Part shown: piece after piece, positions 52,134-59,351 of the stretch
Numbering within the stretch: position 1 is the first letter of the stretch
How the letters are laid out: the number at the start of each line of letters is the position of its first letter
NCBI GenBank assembly: GCA_038182865.1
Contig: CP116226.1
Span: forward strand, 1,798,001 to 1,862,000
DNA: 64,000 nucleotides
Direction of reading: 5' to 3'
Origin: Microbacterium enclense
GTDB lineage: Bacteria > Actinomycetota > Actinomycetes > Actinomycetales > Microbacteriaceae
Notes under the pieces: generated by a model
The model's database searches: none
Seen by the model: only the letters and a program-made list of their open reading frames with translations
Told to the model about the DNA's origin: nothing
Program-made: the position numbers and the translations under genes

Positions 52134-52978
52134 GGCTCGCGCGCGTCGGCGATCGCTCGGTCGCCGTGCTGGAGGGCTCCGGCGGCGACCGCATGCTCGA
52201 CCTCGGCCCGCGCCCGCTCCCCGAGCTCTTCGCCGAGCTCGACGGCATCCGGGATCTGATCCGAACCACGGATGCCGAGACCCTGCCGCCCCTCGACACC
52301 GCGGCGCTGCGCGCGCCCGTGGTGCCGCGCACGATGCTCTGTCTCGGCTACAACTACCGCGGACACGTGCCCGACGGCGTCGATCCGACCGCCGACGACC
52401 CGTCCACTCCCGACGTCTTCGTGAAGACCCCGAACACGTTCGGCGGACCGAACGACCCGGTCGTGGTGCCGGCGGTCGCCGACGACGTCGACTACGAGGG
52501 CGAGATCGCGGTCGTCATCGGTCGGCGCGCCCATGGCGTCGCTCTCGATGACGCCCTGTCGTATGTCGCCGGGTACACGCTGCTCAACGATGTGTCCGAC
52601 CGGTCGTGGCAGCGCCGACAGAGTCAGTGGGCGCTCGGCAAGTGCTTCGACGGGTTCGCTCCGCTCGGGCCCTGGATGGTCACGGCCGACGAGGTCGACC
52701 CGCGAGACCTGGTGGTCGAGGTCGTCCGCGATGGCGAGGTGACCGTCTCGCAGTCGACGGCGACGACGATCTTCTCGGTCGCCTTCGTCGTGCACTACCT
52801 GAGTCAGGTGCTCACCCTCGACCCCGGGGACGTCATCTCGACCGGGACCCCGCAGAAGCTCGCCCGCGCGCAGGACGCGCATCGGCCCCTCGCCCCCGGC
52901 GATGCGGTCATCGTCCGTGTCGCGGGCATCGGCGAGCTCACCACGACCTTCATCGCACCCTCGGGAGTCTCCGCATGA
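52130..52978 (+). CDS. Fumarylacetoacetate hydrolase-family protein
   Basis: The 282-residue protein is FAH-like: APVVPRTMLCLGYNYRGHV, VFVKTPNTFGGPNDPVVVP, the metal-binding stretch DYEGEIAVVIGRRA, and GDVISTGTP near the end. Members cleave or hydrate 2-keto or diketo acids, for example 2,4-diketo-3-deoxy-rhamnonate. It lies between GH88 and an SDR, overlapping both (GTGA at 52130, ATGA at 52975), so it probably acts on a sugar-acid intermediate. GTG 52127 is an alternative start. Confidence 0.85.
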   Translation: MRLARVGDRSVAVLEGSGGDRMLDLGPRPLPELFAELDGIRDLIRTTDAETLPPLDTAALRAPVVPRTMLCLGYNYRGHVPDGVDPTADDPSTPDVFVKTPNTFGGPNDPVVVPAVADDVDYEGEIAVVIGRRAHGVALDDALSYVAGYTLLNDVSDRSWQRRQSQWALGKCFDGFAPLGPWMVTADEVDPRDLVVEVVRDGEVTVSQSTATTIFSVAFVVHYLSQVLTLDPGDVISTGTPQKLARAQDAHRPLAPGDAVIVRVAGIGELTTTFIAPSGVSA

Positions 52979-53739
52979 TCCTCGACACCTTCCGCCTCGA
53001 CGGCCGCGTCGCCGTCGTCACCGGCTCGAGCCGTGGGCTCGGTCAGGGGGCGGCCCTCGCCCTCGCCGAGGCGGGCGCCGACCTCGTGCTCATCGACCGC
53101 GGCGACGCGGCGCACACCGCCGAGCTCGCCCGCGGCCTCGGGCGTCGCGTGCACGCGATCCACCGCGACTTCGTCTCGGCCTCGCGCGACGAGCTGGCCG
53201 CCGCGATCGACGAGGCCGCCGACGCGCTGGGCCGCGTCGACATCCTCGTCAACAACGCCGGCACCATCCGTCGTGCGCCCGCCGCCGAGCACAGCGCCCA
53301 AGACTGGGACGACGTGCTCGCCGTCAACCTCGACGCGGTGTTCCACCTCTCCCAGGCCGCGGGGCGACGCATGATCGCGCAGGGGTGGGGCCGTATCGTC
53401 AACGTCGCCTCGATGCTGTCGTTCCAGGGCGGCATCCTCGTTCCGGGTTACGCCGCCTCGAAGCACGCGGTGGCGGGCCTCACCAAGGCGCTCGCGAACG
53501 AATGGGCGGCCTCCGGCGTCACGGTGAACGCCGTCGCCCCGGGCTACATGGCCACCGACAACACCGCGCCCATCCGCGCCGACGCCGACCGCGAGGCGTC
53601 GATCCTCGCGCGCATCCCCGCCGGACGATGGGGCACGCCGGGCGACCTGCAGGGCGCGTTCGTCTTCCTGGCATCCGATGCCGCCGCCTACGTCACCGGG
53701 GCCGTGATCCCCGTCGACGGCGGGTGGCTCGTGCGGTGA
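52975..53739 (+). CDS. kduD: KduD-like short-chain dehydrogenase
   Basis: The 254-residue SDR has the cofactor motif TGSSRGLG (16-23), NNAGTIRR (93-100, a KduD-like wording), and catalytic Ser146, Tyr159 and Lys163 (GYAASKHAV). KduD reduces 2,5-diketo-3-deoxygluconate to KDG with NADH. Being next to KduI supports this. Its overlap with an FAH gene also fits an oxidation of a 2-keto-3-deoxy acid, as in LRA5-type enzymes, so the substrate is not settled. Confidence 0.85.
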   Translation: MILDTFRLDGRVAVVTGSSRGLGQGAALALAEAGADLVLIDRGDAAHTAELARGLGRRVHAIHRDFVSASRDELAAAIDEAADALGRVDILVNNAGTIRRAPAAEHSAQDWDDVLAVNLDAVFHLSQAAGRRMIAQGWGRIVNVASMLSFQGGILVPGYAASKHAVAGLTKALANEWAASGVTVNAVAPGYMATDNTAPIRADADREASILARIPAGRWGTPGDLQGAFVFLASDAAAYVTGAVIPVDGGWLVR

Positions 53740-53906
53740 CCTGACCCTTCGACCGCCCGCGCGCCGCCCGCTCGACCCACCGCGGGTCCCCGCCCCCCGC
53801 CCACGCCGCGCTCGACCCCGAGCGCTTCCCGACCGCCCCGCCTCGCGCTCGACCGAGCGCCACCCGCCCCGCCCCGGCCCGCCGGGCTCGACCCCAGGAG
53901 AACCGC
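53740..53906 (+). promoter_or_regulatory. C-rich, G-poor spacer with repeated GCTCGACC
   Basis: The 167 bases between kduD and kduI hold no gene. GCTCGACC recurs four or five times in a strongly C-biased strand. Such unstructured C-rich RNA resembles Rho loading sites; it may reduce transcription into kduI and kdgK. AGGAGAA near its end is the kduI ribosome-binding site. Confidence 0.45.
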
Positions 53907-54746
53907 ATGACCGCCTCCATCCCCCAGCGCTACGCGACCCACCCCGAGCAGATCCCCGGCATGGACACCGCCGACCTGCGTGAGCGCTTCCTCATCGATG
54001 ACGTGTTCGTCCCCGGGGAGGTGCGCCTGACGTACACGCACCACGACCGCATCGTCCTCGGTGGAGCGGTGCCCGCGGGTCGTGACCTGCCGCTGACCGG
54101 TTACCCCGAGATCCGCAGCGACTTCTTCCTCGAGCACCGAGAGATCGGCATCGTGAACGTCGGCGGCACCGGCACAGTCACCGCCGACGGCGAGGTCTAC
54201 GAGCTCGTCACCGGTGCGTGCCTGTACCTCGGCCGCGGAATCCGCGATGTGGTGTTCGCCGATTCGGAGGGGGCGGGCGCGCAGTTCTACCTCTTCTCGG
54301 CGCCCGCTCACACGGCCTACCCCGCGGCCCTGGTATCGCCGGGTGAAGGGACCGTGCGCGAGCTCGGCGACCAGCTCACCAGCAACCGCCGCACCCTCAA
54401 CCAGTACATCCACGAGAACGGCGTGAAGAGCTGCCAGATCGTGATGGGGGTGACCGCGTTGCACCCCGGCTCGATGTGGAACACCATGCCCGCGCACACC
54501 CACGACCGTCGCACCGAGTGCTACCTCTACTTCGACGTCCCCGAAGACGCGCGTGTCGTGCACCTCATGGGCGAGCGCGACGAGACGCGTCACCTCATCG
54601 TCGGCGACCGCCAGGCCGTCATCTCGCCGAGCTGGTCGCTGCACTCGGGTGTCGGTACCGCGGCGTACTCGTTCGTCTGGGCGATGGCGGGCGAGAACCA
54701 GGCCTTCGACGACATGGATGCCGCGCCCATCACCGACCTGCGCTGA
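53907..54746 (+). CDS. kduI: 5-keto-4-deoxyuronate isomerase
   Basis: The 279-residue double-barrel cupin has the KduI zinc site: His197 and His199 in MPAHTHDRRTE, Glu204, and His246 in SWSLHSG. It isomerises 5-keto-4-deoxyuronate, formed from unsaturated uronic acid, to 2,5-diketo-3-deoxygluconate for KduD. AGGAGAA lies just upstream of the ATG. Its stop shares one base with the kdgK start. Confidence 0.94.
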   Translation: MTASIPQRYATHPEQIPGMDTADLRERFLIDDVFVPGEVRLTYTHHDRIVLGGAVPAGRDLPLTGYPEIRSDFFLEHREIGIVNVGGTGTVTADGEVYELVTGACLYLGRGIRDVVFADSEGAGAQFYLFSAPAHTAYPAALVSPGEGTVRELGDQLTSNRRTLNQYIHENGVKSCQIVMGVTALHPGSMWNTMPAHTHDRRTECYLYFDVPEDARVVHLMGERDETRHLIVGDRQAVISPSWSLHSGVGTAAYSFVWAMAGENQAFDDMDAAPITDLR

Positions 54747-55708
54747 TGGGCGGTGCGTCACGGGGCGCGACCCCCACTGCGGCCGGGGGTCGCGGATCGG
54801 TGTCTCGCATCGTCACCGGCGCGCCCGCCGTGCTTCTCGCCGTCGGAGAGACGATGGCGATGCTCGCACCCTCCGACGGCGCAGGCGTGGTCGACGCCAC
54901 CGCGTTCCTCGTCGATGCGGGCGGCGCGGAGTCGAACGTCGCCGCTCATGCGGCGGCCGCGGGAATGACGGCGCGCTGGCACAGCCGCCTCGGCGTCGAC
55001 CCGCTCGGCGACCGCGTGCTGCGTCAGATCGCGTCTCGCGGGGTCGACGTGTCGAGCGTCGTGCGCGATCCTGAGCGCCCCACCGGCCTCTACGTCAAAG
55101 ACCCGGGTTGGGGTGTGCGGTACTACCGGCGCGGGTCCGCGGCATCCGCTCTTCAGGAAACGGATGCCGCCGGCCTCGTCCTCGACGACGTCGACGTGCT
55201 GCACGTGTCGGGCATCACGGCGGCCCTGTCGGCGTCGGCGCGGGCATTCCTGGTCGCGGCGATGGAGCGCGCGCGAGCAGCGGGCGTCACGGTGAGCTTC
55301 GACGTCAACCACCGTGCCGCGCTCTGGACGGCGGCGACGGCGGGCCCCGTCCTCCTCGACCTCGCGGCACGCGCGGACGTCGTGTTCGTCGGGCGCGACG
55401 AGGCCGAGGCGCTCTGGGGGGCACCCCGCGACACCGACGTGCAGGGGCTCCTGCCCGAGGTGCCCGAGCTCGTCGTGAAAGACGGCGACGTGGGGGCGAC
55501 CGCCTTCGTCGGTGCCGTGCGGAGCTTCGTCCCCGCCCTGCGTGTCGAGGTGCTCGACGTCGTCGGCGCCGGTGACGCCTTCGCCGGCGGCTATCTCGCC
55601 GCCCGCGCGCACGGGCTCGACGTCGTCGGTCGCCTGACCGCCGGGCATGAACGAGCAGCGCTCACGCTGCGGACCTTCGGTGACTCCCTGGACGACGCCC
55701 GTCCCTAG
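54746..55708 (+). CDS. kdgK: 2-keto-3-deoxygluconate kinase (PfkB family)
   Basis: The 320-residue PfkB kinase shows LLAVGETMAMLAP, GGAESNVAAHAAAAG near residue 57, VSFDVNHRAALW, and the catalytic VVGAGDAFAGGYLAAR. It makes KDPG from KDG. The first 18 residues are unusual, and GTG 54800 may be the real start; ATG 54746 overlaps the kduI stop. No KDPG aldolase follows; an efflux gene is convergent. Confidence 0.88.
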   Translation: MGGASRGATPTAAGGRGSVSRIVTGAPAVLLAVGETMAMLAPSDGAGVVDATAFLVDAGGAESNVAAHAAAAGMTARWHSRLGVDPLGDRVLRQIASRGVDVSSVVRDPERPTGLYVKDPGWGVRYYRRGSAASALQETDAAGLVLDDVDVLHVSGITAALSASARAFLVAAMERARAAGVTVSFDVNHRAALWTAATAGPVLLDLAARADVVFVGRDEAEALWGAPRDTDVQGLLPEVPELVVKDGDVGATAFVGAVRSFVPALRVEVLDVVGAGDAFAGGYLAARAHGLDVVGRLTAGHERAALTLRTFGDSLDDARP

Positions 55709-55754
55709 ACGGAATCCCGGGGTGCGCCGCCTCGCTCTCGCGCGCCGTCTGATC

Positions 55755-55772
55755 GGGCGGGAGTGCCCGCCC
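55755..55772. terminator. Hairpin between convergent kdgK and efflux gene
   Basis: GGGCGGG and CCCGCCC pair around AGTG, and a further GC-rich fold follows. It lies in the 89-base gap between two convergent genes and could end both transcripts. Confidence 0.5.
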
Positions 55773-55797
55773 GCGCGGGGCAGACGCCGCGCCCGCG

Positions 55798-57057
55798 TCA
55801 GAGGTCGTCTCCTCCCGCGACCCTCGACGGGCCGGACCGCCGGTGGGCGACCGCGAAGGCGCCCGCGGCGGTCGCGGCGGACGCGAGCATGACGATCGCC
55901 AGGGGAGCCGCGGTGTCCTCGCCTCCGATGCCGACGAGGGGAGACACGACAGCGGCCAGGCCGAACTGCGCGGCGCCGAGAACCGCCGACGCGCTCCCCG
56001 CGGCGCGGGGGACCGCATCGAGGGCCAGCGATGTCGCGTTCCCGAAGACGAGGCCCAGTGACCCGACCACGGTGAAGAGGGGGACGGCCAGCCAGAACAC
56101 CGGCGCCGCGAACGCGACGAGCAGGGCGAAGGCCACCGCCGACGACACGACGACGACGATACCGACGGTGAGCACGCTCTCCACCGACCGGGTCGCGGTG
56201 AGCCTCGTCGACAGCGCGCTGACGATGACCAGGGCGAGGGCGTTCAGGCCGAACGCCAGACCGTAGCCGACGGCGTCGAGACCGAGCAGCCCCTGGTACA
56301 GGAACGGGGATGCCGAGATGTACGCCATCATCACCGCGAACGCGAAGGCGAACACGGTCGTGTATCCCACGAACGCGCGCGATCGCAGGGCGCGCAGGGG
56401 AGAGTCGCCGTCGACGCGCTGAGCGCGCACGGCAGTGCGGCGGGAGCGGGGGTGGGTCTCTCGCACGACGATCAGGATGCAGACGAGCATCACGATCGAG
56501 AGGCCGAGCACGACCGCCAGCAGCCCCCGCCACCCGAGGGGCGCCGTCAGGGCGCCGCCGATGAGCGGTGCGACCACCGGCGCCACCCCGCCGACGATCA
56601 TCATCAGCGAGAACGCGCGAGCCGCGGATTTGCCGGTCGCCAGGTCCGACACGACGGCACGGCCGATCACCATGCCCGCCGCACCGCCCAATCCCTGCAG
56701 GAGGCGGGCGACGATCAGGGTCGTGGCATCCGGCGCCATGGCGGCCACCGCGCTGGCGATCACACACAGGAGGGCTCCGAGGACGAGCGGCGGCACGCGA
56801 CCGAACCGATCCGACAGGGGTCCGAAGACGAGCTGGCCCGCCGTCACCCCGAGAAGGAACGCCGTGAGGGTGAGCTGGACCGTCGACGCCGAGGCGCCGA
56901 GATCGGTGGCAATGAGCGGGAAAGCGGGCAGGTAGAGGTCGGTCGCGAACGGGGCGACCGCGCTGAGCAGGCCCAGGACGAGTAGGAGAGGGGCGGTGAT
57001 GCCCCGCGGCGAGGGTGCCGCGGTCGAGGCGCGAAGAGATCCGGTGTCGGTCGTCAT
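55798..57057 (-). CDS. Bcr/CflA-type multidrug efflux MFS transporter
   Basis: The 419-residue protein has twelve membrane helices. Its first helix pair reads TDLYLPAFPLIATDLGASASTVQLTLTAF, followed by GQLVFGPLSDRFGRVPPL, a combination typical of the Bcr/CflA drug-export group. It pumps small toxic compounds outward using the proton gradient. It is divergent from a MarR regulator; a palindrome covers its start and its -10 element, so derepression by a drug-like ligand is likely. Confidence 0.9.
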   Translation of the reverse strand: MTTDTGSLRASTAAPSPRGITAPLLLVLGLLSAVAPFATDLYLPAFPLIATDLGASASTVQLTLTAFLLGVTAGQLVFGPLSDRFGRVPPLVLGALLCVIASAVAAMAPDATTLIVARLLQGLGGAAGMVIGRAVVSDLATGKSAARAFSLMMIVGGVAPVVAPLIGGALTAPLGWRGLLAVVLGLSIVMLVCILIVVRETHPRSRRTAVRAQRVDGDSPLRALRSRAFVGYTTVFAFAFAVMMAYISASPFLYQGLLGLDAVGYGLAFGLNALALVIVSALSTRLTATRSVESVLTVGIVVVVSSAVAFALLVAFAAPVFWLAVPLFTVVGSLGLVFGNATSLALDAVPRAAGSASAVLGAAQFGLAAVVSPLVGIGGEDTAAPLAIVMLASAATAAGAFAVAHRRSGPSRVAGGDDL

Positions 57058-57071
57058 GATTATTAAATCAT
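57056..57071. promoter_or_regulatory. MarR-type operator palindrome
   Basis: ATGATT-ATTA-AATCAT is a perfect inverted repeat that overlaps both the efflux start codon and its -10 TATGAT (minus strand, 57072-57067; -35 TGTACA at 57095-57090). A MarR dimer bound here would block the promoter. Confidence 0.8.
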
Positions 57072-57103
57072 AACTAAATACGTGAGCGCTGTACAGTGAC
57101 GGA

Positions 57104-57553
57104 ATGGCTTCCGTTGTGCCCGATCGCGCGCTCGCCGACTTCGCCGACATCGTGCTCCGCGTCGGTCGCGAACTCGATCCGCACGGGCCGCACGCGCTCG
57201 ACATCATCCCGTTGACGGGCACCGAGGCCCTCGTCATGCGTTGGGTGCACCGCAACCCCGGCACGTCCCCCAGCGAGGTCGCTCAGGCGACGGCTCTTCA
57301 GCGGAGCAACTGCAGCGTCGCACTGCGGTCCCTCGTCGCCAAGGGAATGGTCGAGCGCCGCACCGAACCTCTCGACGGGCGCGCCGTGCATCTTCACGCC
57401 ACCCCCGTCGCCGAGCGCAGCATCGCACGACTCCACGCGCACTGGGCGGAGCGGCTCCGTGCTGCCCTCGGGGGCGACGAGCGCGATGTGCTCGTCGCGG
57501 CGCGGGTCTTGGCGCGCATCGACGAGAACCTCCGTGGCCCCGCGTCGTCGTAA
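57104..57553 (+). CDS. MarR-family regulator
   Basis: The 149-residue protein has a winged HTH in the MarR arrangement: LTGTEALVMRWVHRNPGTSPSEVAQATALQRSNCSVALRSLVAKGMVERR, with the DGRAVHLHATP wing. It likely represses the divergent efflux gene and itself. TACAGT ends 6 bases before the ATG and there is no ribosome-binding site, so it is probably leaderless. Confidence 0.92.
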   Translation: MASVVPDRALADFADIVLRVGRELDPHGPHALDIIPLTGTEALVMRWVHRNPGTSPSEVAQATALQRSNCSVALRSLVAKGMVERRTEPLDGRAVHLHATPVAERSIARLHAHWAERLRAALGGDERDVLVAARVLARIDENLRGPASS

Positions 57554-57686
57554 GCGAGGTGCACCGGCATCCGTCGAGACGCATCCGCGCGCGTGACACC
57601 TCCCGCACATCCGTGCAAGGCGGTGCCGTGCGGGTTCGGCGAGGGGGAGGATGGATGCATCCGCATCGACCCTCCTGAGGAGACCC

Positions 57687-58733
57687 ATGCACGTCAACGC
57701 CTACGCGGCGTCGTCCGCGACCTCGCCCCTCGAGCCCACGACCATCGAGCGTCGTGACGTCGGCCCGAAGGACGTCCTCATCGACATCGCCTACGCCGGC
57801 ATCTGCCACTCCGACATCCACACCATCCGCGGCGAGTGGGGCGACGTCCCCTACCCCCTGACCGTCGGCCACGAGATCGTCGGCACGGTCGCCGAGGTCG
57901 GCGCAGACGTCACCACGCACAAGGTCGGCGACCGCGTCGGCGTCGGCTGCATGGTCAACTCGTGCCGCGAGTGCGACAACTGCCTCGCGGGCGAGGAGCA
58001 GTACTGCGAGAAGGGCAACATCGGCACGTACGCCGGCAAGGACGTCGACGGGACCATCACCCAGGGCGGCTACAGCGAGAAGATCGTCGTCGACGAGCAC
58101 TTCGTGCTGCGGGTTCCCGAGTCGATCCCGTACGAGAAGGCCGCGCCCCTGCTGTGCGCGGGTATCACGACGTACTCCCCGCTCAACCACTGGAACGCCG
58201 GCCCCGGCAAGAAGGTCGCGATCGTCGGCCTCGGCGGTCTCGGTCACATGGCCGTCAAGATCGCCCACGCCATGGGCGCCGAGGTCACCGTGCTCTCGCA
58301 GACGCTCAGCAAGAAGGACGACGGCCTGAAGATGGGCGCCGACCACTACTACGCGACGAAGGACGAAGAGACCTTCGAGAAGCTGAAGAAGCACTTCGAC
58401 CTCATCATCAACACCGTGAGCGCCCCGCTCGAGCTGCGGAAGTACCTCGGGCTCCTCACGCTCAACGGCACGATGGTGAACGTCGGCGCCCCGCCGGAGC
58501 CGCTGCCCATCCAGGTCTTCACGCTGTTCACCAACCGCCGTTCCTTCGCCGGTTCGTCGATCGGCGGCATCCGTGAGACCCAGGAGATGCTCGACTTCTG
58601 CGCCGAGAAGGGCATCGCGCCTGAGACCGAGCTCATCTCGGCCGACCAGATCAACGAGGCCTACGAGCGCGTCCTGAACAGCGACGTCCGCTACCGCTTC
58701 GTCATCGACGCGAAGACGTTCGCCCCGGCCTGA
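57687..58733 (+). CDS. Zinc-dependent alcohol dehydrogenase (cinnamyl/AdhC type)
   Basis: The 348-residue MDR enzyme has catalytic zinc ligands Cys40 and His62-Glu63 (GHEIVGTVAEVG) with Cys in PLLCAGITTYSPL, a structural zinc site at Cys93/96/99/107, and the NADP-type motif GLGGLGHMAVKIA. It reduces aldehydes or oxidises alcohols; the AGITTYSPL wording points to the cinnamyl-alcohol-dehydrogenase/YahK-like group. GAGGAGA before ATG 57687 fixes the start. A 15-bp hairpin ends the gene. Confidence 0.93.
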   Translation: MHVNAYAASSATSPLEPTTIERRDVGPKDVLIDIAYAGICHSDIHTIRGEWGDVPYPLTVGHEIVGTVAEVGADVTTHKVGDRVGVGCMVNSCRECDNCLAGEEQYCEKGNIGTYAGKDVDGTITQGGYSEKIVVDEHFVLRVPESIPYEKAAPLLCAGITTYSPLNHWNAGPGKKVAIVGLGGLGHMAVKIAHAMGAEVTVLSQTLSKKDDGLKMGADHYYATKDEETFEKLKKHFDLIINTVSAPLELRKYLGLLTLNGTMVNVGAPPEPLPIQVFTLFTNRRSFAGSSIGGIRETQEMLDFCAEKGIAPETELISADQINEAYERVLNSDVRYRFVIDAKTFAPA

Positions 58734-58764
58734 TCCCGGCCCTCCCGGCCCGGGCTTCGGCCCC

Positions 58765-58812
58765 GGATGCCACGGCCCCCACGTTCTTCCGAGTGCCGGG
58801 GCCGTGGCATCC
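58765..58812 (+). terminator. Perfect 15-bp hairpin after the alcohol dehydrogenase
   Basis: GGATGCCACGGCCCC (58765-58779) and GGGGCCGTGGCATCC (58798-58812) pair perfectly around 18 bases, 31 bases after the stop. A degenerate relative lies at 59136-59182. Confidence 0.65.
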
Positions 58813-58863
58813 CTCCCCGAGGCGTTCCTGTCCACGTCCTGCCTCCGCCCGCCCGCGCGCGTA

Positions 58864-58943
58864 CCGTCGCGCGGAGTTCTCGCCCGACACGCCGGCTGGG
58901 GACCCCGGTGGCCCGGGGTGTCGTCACCGAATCCGCCTGACGG
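58864..58943 (+). repeat. 80-nt dispersed palindromic repeat, copy A
   Basis: Begins CCGTCGCGCGGAGTTC and ends TCCGCCTGACGG. It is the most diverged of the three local copies, but keeps the same length, termini and CGACAC/GTGTCG inner arms. Confidence 0.75.
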
Positions 58944-59044
58944 CTCGTCGGCCCGCCTGACGCTCGTCGGCCCGCCCGTCCCTGTGTCGCCGGGCTGCAC
59001 ACCGCCGTCCTTGGTGCCCGGCCGGGGCCGCGGTCCGGGCCGTA

Positions 59045-59124
59045 CCGTCGTGCGGAGTTCGTGCCCGACTCGCCGCGGCCGGGGCCGCGGTGCCGGCGTG
59101 TCGCCCGTGGAGTCCGCCTGACGG
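59045..59124 (+). repeat. 80-nt dispersed palindromic repeat, copy B
   Basis: Begins CCGTCGTGCGGAGTTC and ends TCCGCCTGACGG. The centre CCGCGGCC-GG-GGCCGCGG is a perfect palindrome. It differs from copy C at one of 80 bases. Confidence 0.85.
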
Positions 59125-59193
59125 TCGGCGGTTCCGGATGCCGTGGCCGCGACGTTTCCGGTTCGCCGGGGCCGTGGCATCCCCCGTGCTGTG

Positions 59194-59273
59194 CCGTCGT
59201 GCGGAGTTCGTGCCCGACTCGCCGCGGCCGGGGCCGCGGTGCCGGCGTGTCGCCCATGGAGTCCGCCTGACGG
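59194..59273 (+). repeat. 80-nt dispersed palindromic repeat, copy C
   Basis: Identical to copy B except CCATGG in place of CCGTGG near the right end. The two copies are 149 bases apart in direct orientation. Confidence 0.85.
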
Positions 59274-59308
59274 TCCGCGCACTGCCCGCGCGCCCCCCAC
59301 GTACGCGA

Positions 59309-59340
59309 AAGCGGCGCCGCCCCGAAGGACGACGCCGCTT
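59309..59340 (-). terminator. Hairpin downstream of phosphoglucomutase
   Basis: AAGCGGCG and CGCCGCTT pair around 16 bases, 11 bases beyond the pgm stop on the minus strand. Confidence 0.5.
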
Positions 59341-59351
59341 CGACGACCGCG

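Larger units (their letters stand above)
58944..59351. repeat. Repeat-filled gap without genes
   Basis: The stretch contains no convincing coding sequence. It holds two near-identical 80-nt elements, a partial repeat of CGCCTGACGCTCGTCGG at 58955-58971, a degenerate terminator-like hairpin, and a final hairpin near the phosphoglucomutase stop. Confidence 0.7.

Noticed and set aside
53740..53906. Possible short gene between kduD and kduI
   Set aside because: No frame has a start with a ribosome-binding site and sensible composition; it is low-complexity C-rich DNA.
58691..59257. Open frame of 188 codons across the repeat gap
   Set aside because: Its repeated RPRPRRVGHELRTT phrases are just the 80-nt element translated, and it overlaps the alcohol dehydrogenase end.
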